A stretch of 43,197 nt of DNA from a virus. Every line of letters starts with the position of its first letter. Position 1 is the first letter of the stretch. The notes under the pieces are model-generated. The model made no database searches. It worked only from the letters and a program-made list of their open reading frames with translations, and was not told the origin of the DNA. The translations under genes were made by a program, and so were the position numbers. This document shows positions 15,101-24,197 of the stretch, in pieces. The stretch lies in IMG/VR virus record IMGVR_UViG_3300047277_000013, positions 1 to 43,197 of that record, one strand, 5' to 3'.

Positions 15101-16873
15101 CTCTGGAGCATCATCCCCTGCATATTCCCAAGACTTTTCTCTAGCTCCTTTTATAACATCAGCAATGTCCCACCCTTGTTCCTTAGCAAACTCAATAGCA
15201 GACTTTATAGTCTCTTGTTCAGTTGAGTTCTCAAAGTTAGGGTCTTTCATCTTTGACATTTTTAAAGCTATAGACCTTCCCAAGGCTTCAGGAGAAGATA
15301 TATCAAAATCTTGCTTTGCCTTTATAAAACTTAGTATCTCTTCCTCATTAATACCCTTGAACATTGCAGAGTCATTTTCTAACTCAACAGTGTGGTCTCC
15401 GTTTGTCCACCATTTCTCTTTAGCTTTGTGAGATAACGCTGCCCATCTATTAGCCTCTTCAGTACCTAAGTGTTTTTCAATAGCGAAGTAATCCAACTCT
15501 TGGTTGGTTTTGACAGCTTCTTGATGTAAGGCTTCTAAGTGATCTTTAGATAGACCTGCATATATAGGTCTGACATCTTCAATGCTACCAACCTCTGATG
15601 TAACTGTAGGGTCTAAAGGGTCTACATGAGGTGGTGGCGGTACTGTGTTATCTGCAACATTAGCTACCTTACTACCGAACTTAGAGATTAACTTATTAAT
15701 ACCCCAGTCACCAAAAGTTCCTAAGGTAGTACCAGCTAATACACCTATACTTGTATCCTTAGCAAACTCACCTAGATGAAATTCATCTTGAGCACCAGCA
15801 TCAATCCTTACACTCTGTCTGATACGATTAGTCTCACCAGACATGAAACCACCAACAACACCAGCTAGAATACCTGTACGACCAAAGGACTTCATTAGTG
15901 TTACCTTAACTGCTTCCTTAGCTGCTATGGTTGCAGCCTTCTGACCTAGACCTAAGGTCTCTATAGTCATCCAGTTAATTGGGTCTACTGCTGCACCTTT
16001 AGCAAACCTACCTATACCTTCCCATGAGAACTCAGTGTTGTCATAGGTTTCCATAAGATATAAGAAAGCTTCTTTGTCATCCTTAGAACCATCCTTAGCT
16101 AGTTTCCCAGCTTGGGCTGCCATAGCTACTGTGTTAGAGTTAAACCAGCCTAGCTTATCTTTACCCCAATCAGATAACTCTTGGTCAGTACCTTGGAAAG
16201 GTTTATTGTTCTCAGAGTTATATAGTTGAGCTGAAGCGGACAACCAGTCTCTACTGGTAGATAGTGAGGCAGGGTCTACCTTATCAGGTATGTTTCCCCA
16301 AGGTCTGTAAGCTAGTGGATCAACCTGTGGTTCAGCAGCAGCAACAGTAGTAGGACTAGAACCTGACTTAATAATATCTAGATAGTTATTGGTTTCATCA
16401 TTGTTCCAGTTACTTTTATCAGTACCTGCGTTATAAGCTCTTATAGCATCTTCAGGATTCTTATATCTATCCATGTTCTCTTGTGATAGAGACCTGTGCA
16501 TGAATAAGGCATCAGTATCATTATAAGAATCAAAGGTTCTACCATGTTTCTTTTCAAGGAGAGCCTTAGTTGCTGGCATTATCTGAGCAAGACCTTCAGC
16601 TCCAGCAGGACTAACAGCAGTACTGTTAAACTTGCTTTCTTGTTGAATCATGGAGCGTGAAGTACCTGCTGGATAACCTGCTATCTTATCTGTTTCATCT
16701 AGATAAGCTAGTGTCTCAGGTTTATTTGAACCGTAACTATCGGATTTACGAGTGGTTGGAGCAGGGTTGGTGTGGGGTAGTTGAGATATAGCAGTTAGTG
16801 ATTCAGTAAGTTTGTCTCCAGCTAAATCATCTGGTAGTTCGTACTGACTACCGTGAACTTCATATATAGCCAT
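12119..16873 (-). CDS. Internal virion protein with lytic transglycosylase domain (T7 gp16-like)
   Basis: 1584 aa, larger than T7 gp16 (1318 aa). Residues of about 65-165 form an SLT domain: MIQQESKFNSTAVSPAGAEG with catalytic Glu79, GLAQIMPATK and the AIRAYNAGTD motif. The long remainder is helical with few hydrophobic stretches and no cysteine-rich parts. In T7 this protein is ejected into the cell, opens the peptidoglycan and forms part of the trans-envelope channel with gp14 and gp15, encoded just upstream here. The C-terminus is proline/glutamine-rich. Confidence 0.92.
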   Translation of the reverse strand: MAIYEVHGSQYELPDDLAGDKLTESLTAISQLPHTNPAPTTRKSDSYGSNKPETLAYLDETDKIAGYPAGTSRSMIQQESKFNSTAVSPAGAEGLAQIMPATKALLEKKHGRTFDSYNDTDALFMHRSLSQENMDRYKNPEDAIRAYNAGTDKSNWNNDETNNYLDIIKSGSSPTTVAAAEPQVDPLAYRPWGNIPDKVDPASLSTSRDWLSASAQLYNSENNKPFQGTDQELSDWGKDKLGWFNSNTVAMAAQAGKLAKDGSKDDKEAFLYLMETYDNTEFSWEGIGRFAKGAAVDPINWMTIETLGLGQKAATIAAKEAVKVTLMKSFGRTGILAGVVGGFMSGETNRIRQSVRIDAGAQDEFHLGEFAKDTSIGVLAGTTLGTFGDWGINKLISKFGSKVANVADNTVPPPPHVDPLDPTVTSEVGSIEDVRPIYAGLSKDHLEALHQEAVKTNQELDYFAIEKHLGTEEANRWAALSHKAKEKWWTNGDHTVELENDSAMFKGINEEEILSFIKAKQDFDISSPEALGRSIALKMSKMKDPNFENSTEQETIKSAIEFAKEQGWDIADVIKGAREKSWEYAGDDAPELFNSLFKSNKSGISAPENSTVLSLENPNTNPTTGAPESIVTTDGSVVHPNTSVDGTLDNVGRRQKNRLVEDNTVTLDTQGVPLVKLDVPEVNTGQRTTKARDIDGVEVEGHVTTAELVSNGQKIAAQLRALPTDQLHVILEQLRRGDHGFSPEQMRFVHKGVQGLAMESKVAQETLERKIAEAPDLVTATALQQKLDDITARVKPVILADDAISSLIGSSLHDRQSIMTSVESIMAGDDSLTHLQAADIFAKQMDDLEKSTAFDKITKQYDDDIAKATAAHDWKAVTQAEMLKATHTEAMLRVSLDTEGSGKLNTFFRGLNEFAISNVFTPLTVIRNLVPSATKTLIIPHLKFILSNPLEKATRVELLANYSALASAQKGAFQAAWAALKYEQSLITRDSSRMLESSAVITGKYHIGGAIRFFPRILNATDEYLAHLNYSTFVASKAAMDAVLDGTQKGLKGAALEKYWRDASAKALKESLTTPPDGLLIQPIINKGINRGFQGKQLAAYVEAEAMKNPQALRVGTNEEALSYARNVLYKERFSGEGIASTTAKGYEHLVSQSPSLKIIIGQLFFRTPIRVFEEGMRLTAGLNLFAPKFIADLKGVNGTLRQVRAKGEALTSIAIAGQVLTMYGQGKITGGGTSDYKLRAGMVETDNKPLYSIQLDDGSWWSYKGVEPLSTPIKILINGLELMDKVHIREAQGEFVDAAVSKKLEAYIGVATGSITMAIRDANLIAGLETTAKFFESLADPERSEGALLKLFSEKLSLLTPHTFTKISQSNDPTTKDPVTLFQVIEHRLGNLGLDLPDIKAPYAYDALGNIKQLADTEALFNMFSTTTKEELGRGKSTDDLYVLGELARLGRVTGQTFIPAFKRPEAGNMDLRTVLTADGKETLYDKWQNNYKKLNPSEGLLPILKSDLPDGTFKQNGIRVEAVQQVIKAYQDTAFFQMMQEEQGVLESTRNSMQQKFESQLGLNDYKGSKPAAPPPLFQQQQ

Positions 16874-16886
16874 TTAGTTTCCTTTA

Positions 16887-18506
16887 TTAGAGTTTCTTAT
16901 AAGTCACTCCGTTAGGTAGTGTGTTGTCTGTAGGTGTAGGTGAGCGTGTTCTATTTGAACTGCCTTCTGCTGGTTTACTATCACCACTTCCAAACTTAGT
17001 TAAACGCTCAGTCTCTTTGTAAGCATTCTCTTTAGCTTTATCCACTATGTCATCCTTAGCATTACCTACAGGATACTTCTGGTGATCCTCAAAGTAGCTA
17101 TTGAATCTATTGCGAACATCTCTGTTGAAACCATCTACAACAGTTGATTCAACATTAACACCACCAGTCATGGACTGAGATTTACCCATAGGATTTGCTA
17201 GTGCATTCTGTATGTTTCTAGAAACCTGAGAGGAAGCATCAAGGACTGAAGGGTCTTTAACAATCCGAATACCTTCTTGAATATGAGGGACTTCTCCAAT
17301 AAGTTTTACCTTATCTTTGTTGTTCATCTTAGTATTACTCTGGATAGCGTTAACAAGGTCTTCTTGAGATGAACCATCACCAAAGGTAGCACCTGTCATA
17401 GCATCAGTCTTAAATGACAAAGCTTCTTGAGCAGAGAGACTATCAGGAACTTTATCTGCATTAGCTTGTTGTTGAGCAAAGACACCTAAGTCCGCAGATT
17501 TAGTAGCCCACCCTCTAATGTCCATAGGTTTACCGTCAATCATATCCTGCATGATCTGAGTCTTACCTTCACGAACAGTCTTCTGAAGCTGGTCAGTAGC
17601 TAGTGTTTCTTTGTGTGCATATTGAGACCAACTATAACTAGCTATCTTTATCCTAGCTTCAGCAAAGGCATTCTTAGATTCAGCATTCATAAACCTATCA
17701 GGCACATTGTTTAAGATACCTGCATCACCATGTGCAAAAGCAGTCTCTATAGCAGTCTTAACTACAAGGTCATTCCTTTCAATATTATTTAAAGAGGTAG
17801 TTGTAGACGCACTGGAATCTATAGACTCTAGGTTCTGACCCTGCTTATACAGGAGGTTATTAGCAATATCAGTAGAGAAACCTTTCTTCTGGATATCTGT
17901 TTTATACTTAAGGTTCTCTACCTGATTCTGTTGGTTAAACCTATCCATGAACTCAGTAGAGCCTTGAGCAAATCCAGCACCATAGAAATCATTATCAGGA
18001 TTATTCTGACTTGCCTTAGTAAACTCCTCTTGCATCCTTTGTTGAACATAAGCTGGTCTTTTAACAGGATCAAGGTTCAATGCACTATTGTTTATTAACT
18101 CATCGTTGATCTGATTAGCTACGTTTCTACCCTGTTCAGCTCCTAGATACTGAGCTATCTTAGCGTTGATAATAGGATGGTGGTCAGGAAACATACCTGT
18201 TAACTGAGCTTGACCTACACTACCATCTTCATGGGAAGCTTTAAACTGAGCTGCATAAAAAGGTATCTTTTCAGCTTGTAACTGTTTCTCTTCTTCATCA
18301 GCTTTCAGTTTGGCATGTTGAAGATTCTGTTGTGTATTCTGTAGGTGTGCTGAGGTGACACCTAAGGATGCAGCTAGTCGTGCAGCCCCAGTATCATTAC
18401 CCAACATTTCCTCAGCAGTTGCAGGTCTTATCTCATGATAATTGGGGGTAACGGTTGTTCCTAAAGCCTCAGCTCTAGGTTCATAATTTACCTGTTCTCT
18501 TGCCAC
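16887..18506 (-). CDS. Internal virion protein (T7 gp15-like)
   Basis: 539 aa, shorter than T7 gp15 (747 aa). Mostly alpha-helical and Gln/Asn-rich, with an early helical segment (ARLAASLGVTSAHLQNTQQN) and no enzyme motif. It is identified by its place between the gp14-like and gp16-like genes and by composition. It should form the middle ring of the ejection channel that spans the periplasm. Confidence 0.8.
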   Translation of the reverse strand: MAREQVNYEPRAEALGTTVTPNYHEIRPATAEEMLGNDTGAARLAASLGVTSAHLQNTQQNLQHAKLKADEEEKQLQAEKIPFYAAQFKASHEDGSVGQAQLTGMFPDHHPIINAKIAQYLGAEQGRNVANQINDELINNSALNLDPVKRPAYVQQRMQEEFTKASQNNPDNDFYGAGFAQGSTEFMDRFNQQNQVENLKYKTDIQKKGFSTDIANNLLYKQGQNLESIDSSASTTTSLNNIERNDLVVKTAIETAFAHGDAGILNNVPDRFMNAESKNAFAEARIKIASYSWSQYAHKETLATDQLQKTVREGKTQIMQDMIDGKPMDIRGWATKSADLGVFAQQQANADKVPDSLSAQEALSFKTDAMTGATFGDGSSQEDLVNAIQSNTKMNNKDKVKLIGEVPHIQEGIRIVKDPSVLDASSQVSRNIQNALANPMGKSQSMTGGVNVESTVVDGFNRDVRNRFNSYFEDHQKYPVGNAKDDIVDKAKENAYKETERLTKFGSGDSKPAEGSSNRTRSPTPTDNTLPNGVTYKKL

Positions 18507-18526
18507 TATAATTTCCTATGTTATTT

Positions 18527-19159
18527 TCAATATGCACCAGAGTTAACTTGGTCAATACTTAACTGAGTACCCCAATTAGTATCTGATCTATTTGTTGTGT
18601 TTGTGCCACCACCAGCTTTCATACCTGTTCCGAAGGAGCTAACCGAACTTGCAATAGAAGAAGTTAATTTCAAACCTTCACCTGCATAGTCAACAGCACT
18701 CGGTCTCTTAAGCTTAGAGACTGTGCTATACATATCGTTGTAGTTATTAATTCTGTTCCAATCATTCGCAGCTACATCACCTTTTAGGTTCTGAGCTACA
18801 GAAGCGTTGTATCTACCTTGACCCCCAGCTATGCCAGACATCAAGGAATCCACAGAGATACCTGTAACACCTCCCGACCCAGCAGCAGCCTGAGCTGTAG
18901 ATAGAGCCTCGTTAGCAGCAATGTTATTACTGTTTATCTTACCTGTTGCAGCATCTCTTTCCTGCATTTGCTGCTGAGCTACCTGAGCATTCTTAACATT
19001 CATGCCTCGGATAGCTGCTGTTCTAGCTAAATCATTAGCATGTTTCTCAGCTTTCTGTTGTGTTTGTTGTTGGTGGATTGACATCCCTGCTGTTGCTGCT
19101 GCGGAAGCCATAGAGATAACTAAGGATGCAACAAGCACTGGTATTAATGGGAGACACAT
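18527..19159 (-). CDS. Internal virion protein (T7 gp14-like)
   Basis: 210 aa (T7 gp14: 196 aa). It opens with a hydrophobic segment (LIPVLVASLVISMASAAATA), followed by a long Gln/Ala-rich helix and a Gly/Ser/Thr-rich tail, the layout of the gp14 family. In T7 gp14 inserts in the outer membrane during ejection. It is encoded directly before the gp15-like and gp16-like proteins. Confidence 0.85.
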   Translation of the reverse strand: MCLPLIPVLVASLVISMASAAATAGMSIHQQQTQQKAEKHANDLARTAAIRGMNVKNAQVAQQQMQERDAATGKINSNNIAANEALSTAQAAAGSGGVTGISVDSLMSGIAGGQGRYNASVAQNLKGDVAANDWNRINNYNDMYSTVSKLKRPSAVDYAGEGLKLTSSIASSVSSFGTGMKAGGGTNTTNRSDTNWGTQLSIDQVNSGAY

Positions 19160-19168
19160 ACTTCCCCC

Positions 19169-19642
19169 CTATCGTAACTTATAAAATTCATAAAATAATT
19201 CTCCATCAATTCCCATAGGTTTAGCTGGGAGAAACTTAAATCCCAACCACTTTAACCACTTAATATGTACTTCATTCTTTGACCAGACATGATTAGTTAA
19301 TACGTCATACCCTTCAAACATCTGTTCTACATAAGAACCACATTCTTTAATGAAGGTTCTCCTAACATTCTTTAAGTCATCTGAAGCTAACATCCAAGGG
19401 ACACCTGTAAATTCATCTTTACGAGATACCCCGAACATCATGAAGATTTCCTCATTTGTATTAACACCTGTCCAGCATCTGTTACCTTGATAACCATTAA
19501 ATAAAGATTTGAGGGGTGTTGATCGAGAAGCAAACCATAGCTCCTGTTGATCCTCCTTCCTCATTACTTTAGCTAACTTGCCACAATCAAATATTGAAGC
19601 TTCTCTTACATAAGGTTTAGACTTGATTACTCCGTTTGACAT
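19169..19642 (-). CDS. Internal virion protein / GNAT-like (T7 gp13-like)
   Basis: 157 aa (T7 gp13: 138 aa). The start was set at ATG 19642 (MSNGVIKSKPYVREAS) because GGAAGGA lies 4-5 nt upstream; it overlaps the end of the tail tubular gene by 26 nt. The pattern resembles GNAT-fold gp13-type proteins: an N-terminal DCGKLAKVMRKEDQQELWFA, a central MMFGV strand and GxPWMLA, and KWLKWLGFKFL near the end. In T7 gp13 is needed for infectious particles and ejection-complex assembly. Confidence 0.85.
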   Translation of the reverse strand: MSNGVIKSKPYVREASIFDCGKLAKVMRKEDQQELWFASRSTPLKSLFNGYQGNRCWTGVNTNEEIFMMFGVSRKDEFTGVPWMLASDDLKNVRRTFIKECGSYVEQMFEGYDVLTNHVWSKNEVHIKWLKWLGFKFLPAKPMGIDGELFYEFYKLR

Positions 19643-22277
19643 ACATTCCTTCCCAATCTGCACTTATGAAAGCACTAGGAAGAGGTGAGTCATTCTTTAG
19701 TACTATGGATGTTGTTGTGTTTCTACTAACTACAGGGACTTTAAATGCACCTGTGGATATAGTGGTTGAACCTATAGTTGCTGAGGTGATACCTAAAGTC
19801 TTCCCTGAGTATGTATAGACATTAGTATCTCTACCTATCGGAGTTACCTCCACATAGAAGTTACCTGTGTCTGCATAATTTAGAGAGACCTTGCGTATCT
19901 GAAGTCTACCCTCAGAGTCACTCTTCTGTGAGGAAGTAGTTGCTGAAGTAACTTTCATTACGATAGGGGATAACTTATATTTGAAGGTATAGGTCTGACC
20001 AAAGGTAGCTGTTACTGTTGTAAAGTCACCCTTGACTGTAGCTGTAGTTCCATCCCAGATAACATTTAGAACTGTACCTGCTGTAAAACCAGCTCCAGTC
20101 TTTAATACTATTTGATAACTACCATACTGCGGTAGATAACCTAAGGTAGTCAGGTTGATTGTTGAGTAACCTGTAACACTAGAATAGGTGAAGTCAGTTG
20201 CTGCCAGTTGTATTTTTCTATCTAAATGGACATAGTATGGTTCGTTACTATCTGAAGCTCCGAGTGCCATATTCATAGTTTCTATGTAGACACCATCAGG
20301 TCTCGACACAACCATCATGAGTTTTGATTGAATGAACTCAACACTTAAGATAGTTGCTTCAGAACCTATAATAAACTTAGACCATGAGTTCTGTAGTTTC
20401 TCAGTGTTTGACCATAGGAACTTGTAGACATATATAGCATTGGGTTCATGACTTGATATTGCTACCATCATATCTTCGTTAGGAGCTGAAGACATCTTGA
20501 AGACACCTGAAGGAATGTACTTAGGTATGTGACCTGTTACATCTAAAGAGTCATAGTTGACACCATAGGAATCAGGAAAGTATTCTCTAAACTGTGAGTA
20601 GTTATCCTTATCAGCAACAAAGTAGATGTTCTTACCTATGCCCACAGGTTTAGCTGTGACGTTACAAGGAAACTCTGTAGCTACTTTCACTGAGATAGTC
20701 TTAGGTGTGAACGTGCCTGAATCCTCAATTAGAAACTGTGTCTGTTCTGAGAATAGTATTAACTGCTTATTGAAGTTAAGAGCAAACTTAAGGTTAGCTA
20801 CTTTGGTATGTGAGGTAGTTACATCTATACGATCAGCATCTAATAAACTAATAATACTGTTAGGATAGAACGAGAAGAACTCCCCATCTTCACTAAAGGA
20901 GATAGACTCATTTGAAAGGAAACCTAGTCTATTTCTATAGAAGAAGACCTCGGAGATAGTGCTATTAACAAATGAAGGATCATGAGCATACTTAACATCA
21001 CCTACAGCTCTTGAGAGATACCTAGGACTGAAGAAACTAAAAGTTCCATCTGAGGTTCTAACCAATACCCAAGGCATGGTCTTACCATAGAAACCTGAGG
21101 ATATACCTGAGGCTACGGACTCTTTCCAGATGCCTGAAGTATCTTTATCCACATACTGAGCATAGTAATCTGCATCATGATTAGAGGGGTCTCCAGCTAT
21201 CTTAACGGTACACCCTTTAAAGTTACCTATGGAAGGTAAGTCTGAGAAGTACTGTGTTGAACCCTTAACTGCCACCATTGAGAAGTTATTAAAACCATCT
21301 TCAGCTCTAATCTTAAAATCAGTATTACTAGTTATATATAGAGTAGCACCCTGCTTTCTCATGAAGAGTGCAGTGGTGAATCTAAAGGAGGTAATAGTAG
21401 GTGCTACGATAGTTGGGGTAAAGAATACCTTCATATCAGTTCCACTAACATTAGTGAAAGCTTGGGTACTATCACCTACCAGAATAGCTGAGTTAGCTAA
21501 GGTAGAACCTGCTGCTAGTGTTACTGTAGCTCCGTAGTAGTAAGTATTATTTACTAAAGAAGTTGTACTGGTAAACCCACCTATGACAGAAGCACTGGCT
21601 ACCTTAGTAGTAACAAATTCATTCTGTGTATAGGTTAACCATGAGACAACCGTAGCTGTCTGAGATGTACCGTTAGCCGTATAAGAAGAATACAACTGGT
21701 TAGCTATGTAGTCACAGGCTATCTGTGCTCCGTGTGCTGCTGCACTACCATCAGGTGTTGCGTAAGATGCGACAGACACATCATTAACGTATATAGCAAA
21801 GGTCTTGCCATAGTTACCTGTCTTAACATTTATGATTGCCTCATAAGGTCTTGCAGGTGTTAGTAAAGTATCTTGTTGTACCTTCACTGTCTTATTAACT
21901 ACGAAGGTATAATCCGCAATAGTTGTTGCAGCAAAGGATGTATTAGGAAATGCAGCCGATAAGTAACCTTTACCATCAGGGAAGTTTACAGTCTGTTCAT
22001 TACCAACTAGATCATAGACCTTAAGATCACCATCGGTAACAATCACCATATACTGCTCAGTGATGTCTCGATTAATAGTATGCAAGAAAGCATTAGTTAA
22101 AGCACTTGAAGTCAGCTTCTTAACATGATGAATGGGTGGTCTCTTCTGGAGACCTTTAGATGCTGTAGATAATCCATTTTCCTGTTCCTCTCCTTGTGAA
22201 CTTAAACGTAGAGTAGGTGGTTGTTGGGAAATACCTTGAGCAAAGTTTGGGAGGGTAGAGGATATTAAGGATTCCAT
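19617..22277 (-). CDS. Tail tubular protein B / nozzle (T7 gp12-like)
   Basis: 886 aa (T7 gp12: 794 aa). The N-terminus STLPNFAQGISQQPPTLRLS followed by EQENGLSTASKGLQKRPP is diagnostic of the gp12 family. The middle contains large beta domains and a VRTSDGTFSFF segment. It forms the nozzle of the short tail and is encoded 2 nt after tail tubular protein A. Confidence 0.95.
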   Translation of the reverse strand: MESLISSTLPNFAQGISQQPPTLRLSSQGEEQENGLSTASKGLQKRPPIHHVKKLTSSALTNAFLHTINRDITEQYMVIVTDGDLKVYDLVGNEQTVNFPDGKGYLSAAFPNTSFAATTIADYTFVVNKTVKVQQDTLLTPARPYEAIINVKTGNYGKTFAIYVNDVSVASYATPDGSAAAHGAQIACDYIANQLYSSYTANGTSQTATVVSWLTYTQNEFVTTKVASASVIGGFTSTTSLVNNTYYYGATVTLAAGSTLANSAILVGDSTQAFTNVSGTDMKVFFTPTIVAPTITSFRFTTALFMRKQGATLYITSNTDFKIRAEDGFNNFSMVAVKGSTQYFSDLPSIGNFKGCTVKIAGDPSNHDADYYAQYVDKDTSGIWKESVASGISSGFYGKTMPWVLVRTSDGTFSFFSPRYLSRAVGDVKYAHDPSFVNSTISEVFFYRNRLGFLSNESISFSEDGEFFSFYPNSIISLLDADRIDVTTSHTKVANLKFALNFNKQLILFSEQTQFLIEDSGTFTPKTISVKVATEFPCNVTAKPVGIGKNIYFVADKDNYSQFREYFPDSYGVNYDSLDVTGHIPKYIPSGVFKMSSAPNEDMMVAISSHEPNAIYVYKFLWSNTEKLQNSWSKFIIGSEATILSVEFIQSKLMMVVSRPDGVYIETMNMALGASDSNEPYYVHLDRKIQLAATDFTYSSVTGYSTINLTTLGYLPQYGSYQIVLKTGAGFTAGTVLNVIWDGTTATVKGDFTTVTATFGQTYTFKYKLSPIVMKVTSATTSSQKSDSEGRLQIRKVSLNYADTGNFYVEVTPIGRDTNVYTYSGKTLGITSATIGSTTISTGAFKVPVVSRNTTTSIVLKNDSPLPSAFISADWEGMYVKRSNQV

Positions 22278-22279
22278 GT

Positions 22280-22855
22280 TTACCTATCAAGTACTCGCAT
22301 AACAGAATAGCTTCCTGTCAGCATGTTATAGTCAGCGGTACTAGCTTCGTACCTTTTGAGAGAAGCTCTAGCTCTCATTTCGTCTTTCTCTGAGAATGCT
22401 CCTAGGATTTGAGAACCTACTACTCTCTGTTGGAATACCCTAGCTGCTCTTATAGTTATATAGTGTCTAGCTGCTTGGGGTAAGTCTTCAAATGGTAAGA
22501 GAATGGTCATATCACAGGTAATAAGAGCATCAAATTCATATGTATGGTTGATCCTGTCATATAACCTATTGCCTCTAATAGCTACATCTACAGAAGAATC
22601 TATAGCATCTACCTCAACACAATTATCAGGTACAAAGATTTCCTTAGAAGGATAGGCTGGTAGTAGATCAAAACTTATCTCTACATTAAAGTGCCAACCT
22701 TCTTCTTGAACCTGTACACCTACTTCATTAAGCACTTGGTGAGCTATAACTGCATCTACTACACCTGAAGCTGCGACAAGAGAGTTGATAGGAGCTTCAC
22801 CAATAGTACTTAACATGATGTTGATAGCATCAAGTTCTGTTGTTTTGTAAATCAT
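22280..22855 (-). CDS. Tail tubular protein A / adaptor (T7 gp11-like)
   Basis: 191 aa (T7 gp11: 196 aa). TELDAINIMLSTIGEAPINS opens the typical adaptor fold, with LNEVGVQVQEEGWHFN and an AARVFQQRVVGS helix later. It forms the dodecameric ring between portal and nozzle. It is the first gene after the capsid terminator. Confidence 0.95.
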   Translation of the reverse strand: MIYKTTELDAINIMLSTIGEAPINSLVAASGVVDAVIAHQVLNEVGVQVQEEGWHFNVEISFDLLPAYPSKEIFVPDNCVEVDAIDSSVDVAIRGNRLYDRINHTYEFDALITCDMTILLPFEDLPQAARHYITIRAARVFQQRVVGSQILGAFSEKDEMRARASLKRYEASTADYNMLTGSYSVMRVLDR

Positions 22856-22873
22856 TTGGTTAACCTCTAATAT

Positions 22874-22907
22874 AAAAAAAAGGGAGACCCTTGTGAAAGA
22901 GTCCCCC
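22874..22907 (-). terminator. Intrinsic terminator after the capsid gene (T-phi position)
   Basis: On the minus strand GGGGGACTC and GGGTCTCCC form a 9-bp stem with two G-U pairs, followed by eight T residues. It lies directly after the major capsid stop, exactly where T7 has its main phage-polymerase terminator, and should keep capsid transcript levels above those of tail genes. Confidence 0.9.
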
Positions 22908-22925
22908 TAGGGTTTTGCTTAGGTA

Positions 22926-23879
22926 TTAAGCAGTCTTAAGTTCTACAGCAGCAGAAGGTCTCAAAATTCCATGACCTAGTGCATACTTAGCAACCATCAA
23001 AGTACCTTGTCTACGGATGTCGTACTGTGACTCCATACCTAAGTCCATCAACTTAACAGTAGCAATAGCTTCTTTGTGACAAACTACACCAACAGTAGTA
23101 GTTGCAACAACAGCATACTTATCTAAAGTACCTGAAGCTACAGAACCAGCAGCAACCGTAGCACCGAAAGGAGAGTGGTTAGTCTTAATAACATTAATAC
23201 CAGCTACTCGAAGAACTTTAGCACCAGCATATTCACCTTCACCACCCCACCATTGGTTCATGATGTTAGTGTTCTGTGCTAACAAGTAGTAAGCAGCAGG
23301 GGCTAGGTAAACATAACGGTCTTCAGAAGGGATGTTCTTTTCATCCATAATCTGAGCAGCTTTGAATAAACCTGTAACTAAAGCAGCACCAGTTGTATCT
23401 GACAACATAGTTGCACCAGTTACAGAACCACCACCAGACTCACCTGTTACAGGAGAAGCGCCACGAGCAGCCAATAAAGCTAGTTGTAATTTATGTTTGT
23501 CCATTTGGTATGCCAAGGCACGACCAATTTGATCTGAGTATGGAGCACGAACATCATAATGATTCATTGCTTCGTCAATGTTAGCTACGAAAGCATGTGA
23601 GATCAATAGGTCATCAATGGTGACCACTACTTCATTAGCAGGTACGTTTAAACCTACAATTTCAGCACCAGCAACATGATATTCAGCAGCGATCTTACCT
23701 AAGATAGGGAACGAAGCTGATTTGCCATTTGCGATTGAACGCTCTACGAATTTACCATTGGTTACAGTTGTTTCGTTGAATGCAGTTAATACTTCACCAG
23801 CGAACACTTTAAGAAATAGTGCTTTTTTATCGCCAGCGGTATTCGCCTGACCTAAGTTTGATACATTAGCGTTAGCCAT
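22926..23879 (-). CDS. Major capsid protein (T7 gp10-like)
   Basis: 317 aa from the ATG at 23879 (MANANVSNLGQANTAGDKKA), with AAAAGG 9 nt upstream; the frame stays open further upstream but that part is inside the structured leader. HK97-fold pattern of the gp10 family: FAGEVLTAFNETTV, then RSIANGKSASFPILG, then VTIDDLLISHAFVANIDEAM, and near the end DIRRQGTLMVAKYALGHGIL. It is preceded by a 300-nt structured leader and followed by a strong terminator. Confidence 0.95.
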   Translation of the reverse strand: MANANVSNLGQANTAGDKKALFLKVFAGEVLTAFNETTVTNGKFVERSIANGKSASFPILGKIAAEYHVAGAEIVGLNVPANEVVVTIDDLLISHAFVANIDEAMNHYDVRAPYSDQIGRALAYQMDKHKLQLALLAARGASPVTGESGGGSVTGATMLSDTTGAALVTGLFKAAQIMDEKNIPSEDRYVYLAPAAYYLLAQNTNIMNQWWGGEGEYAGAKVLRVAGINVIKTNHSPFGATVAAGSVASGTLDKYAVVATTTVGVVCHKEAIATVKLMDLGMESQYDIRRQGTLMVAKYALGHGILRPSAAVELKTA

Positions 23880-23888
23880 TTTGTTTTG

Positions 23889-24190
23889 CCTTTTGAGTAA
23901 GTTAAAGAAAGTTATTGAGCAACCTTCTAGAACTGCACATCTCTTTAGCCAAGATTGTCTTCCGCAGAAGGTAATGGTGGAGCTGTTCATTCTTGAATTA
24001 TGCAACACCACCGCTATGAAAGCAGTGTGGTTGGACTTCTTTATACTTCAGGTAGGCATACCATGATTACTGTTTCTGGCGTTCAGTGAGTGCGACTCAC
24101 CTTCCTTTTGTAAACGGGAATCTTTTCTAGAATTATCAGACCACGTTGCTTACTCAATAATCATGGGATGCCTACCTGTTACGGTAGGGC
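23889..24190 (-). promoter_or_regulatory. Structured 5' leader of the capsid mRNA
   Basis: The 318-nt gap before the capsid gene has no convincing gene but strong RNA structure on the transcribed strand. A 22-nt stem is formed by 24155-24176 and 24051-24072, with one mismatch and one G-U pair. Inside lies a perfect 6-bp hairpin (GTGAGT-CGC-ACTCAC). Further down are a hairpin CAAC...GTTG at about 23998-24032 and CTTC-UGCG-GAAG, a UNCG tetraloop. CCTACC at 24183-24188 can instead pair with the first 6 nt of the long stem. TTGAGTAAG (24149-24157) is complementary to CTTACTCAA (23893-23901), which overlaps the ribosome site. It could be a regulator, an RNase site or an unknown RNA. Confidence 0.7.
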
Positions 24191-24197
24191 TTACGGT

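Noticed and set aside
14976-15431. Plus-strand frame of 151 codons
   Set aside because: Lies inside the gp16-like gene on the other strand; no supporting signals.
23881-24011. N-terminal extension of the capsid protein to the ATG at 24011
   Set aside because: The 44 extra residues have no capsid-like pattern, lie in the structured leader, and the ATG at 23879 has a good ribosome site.
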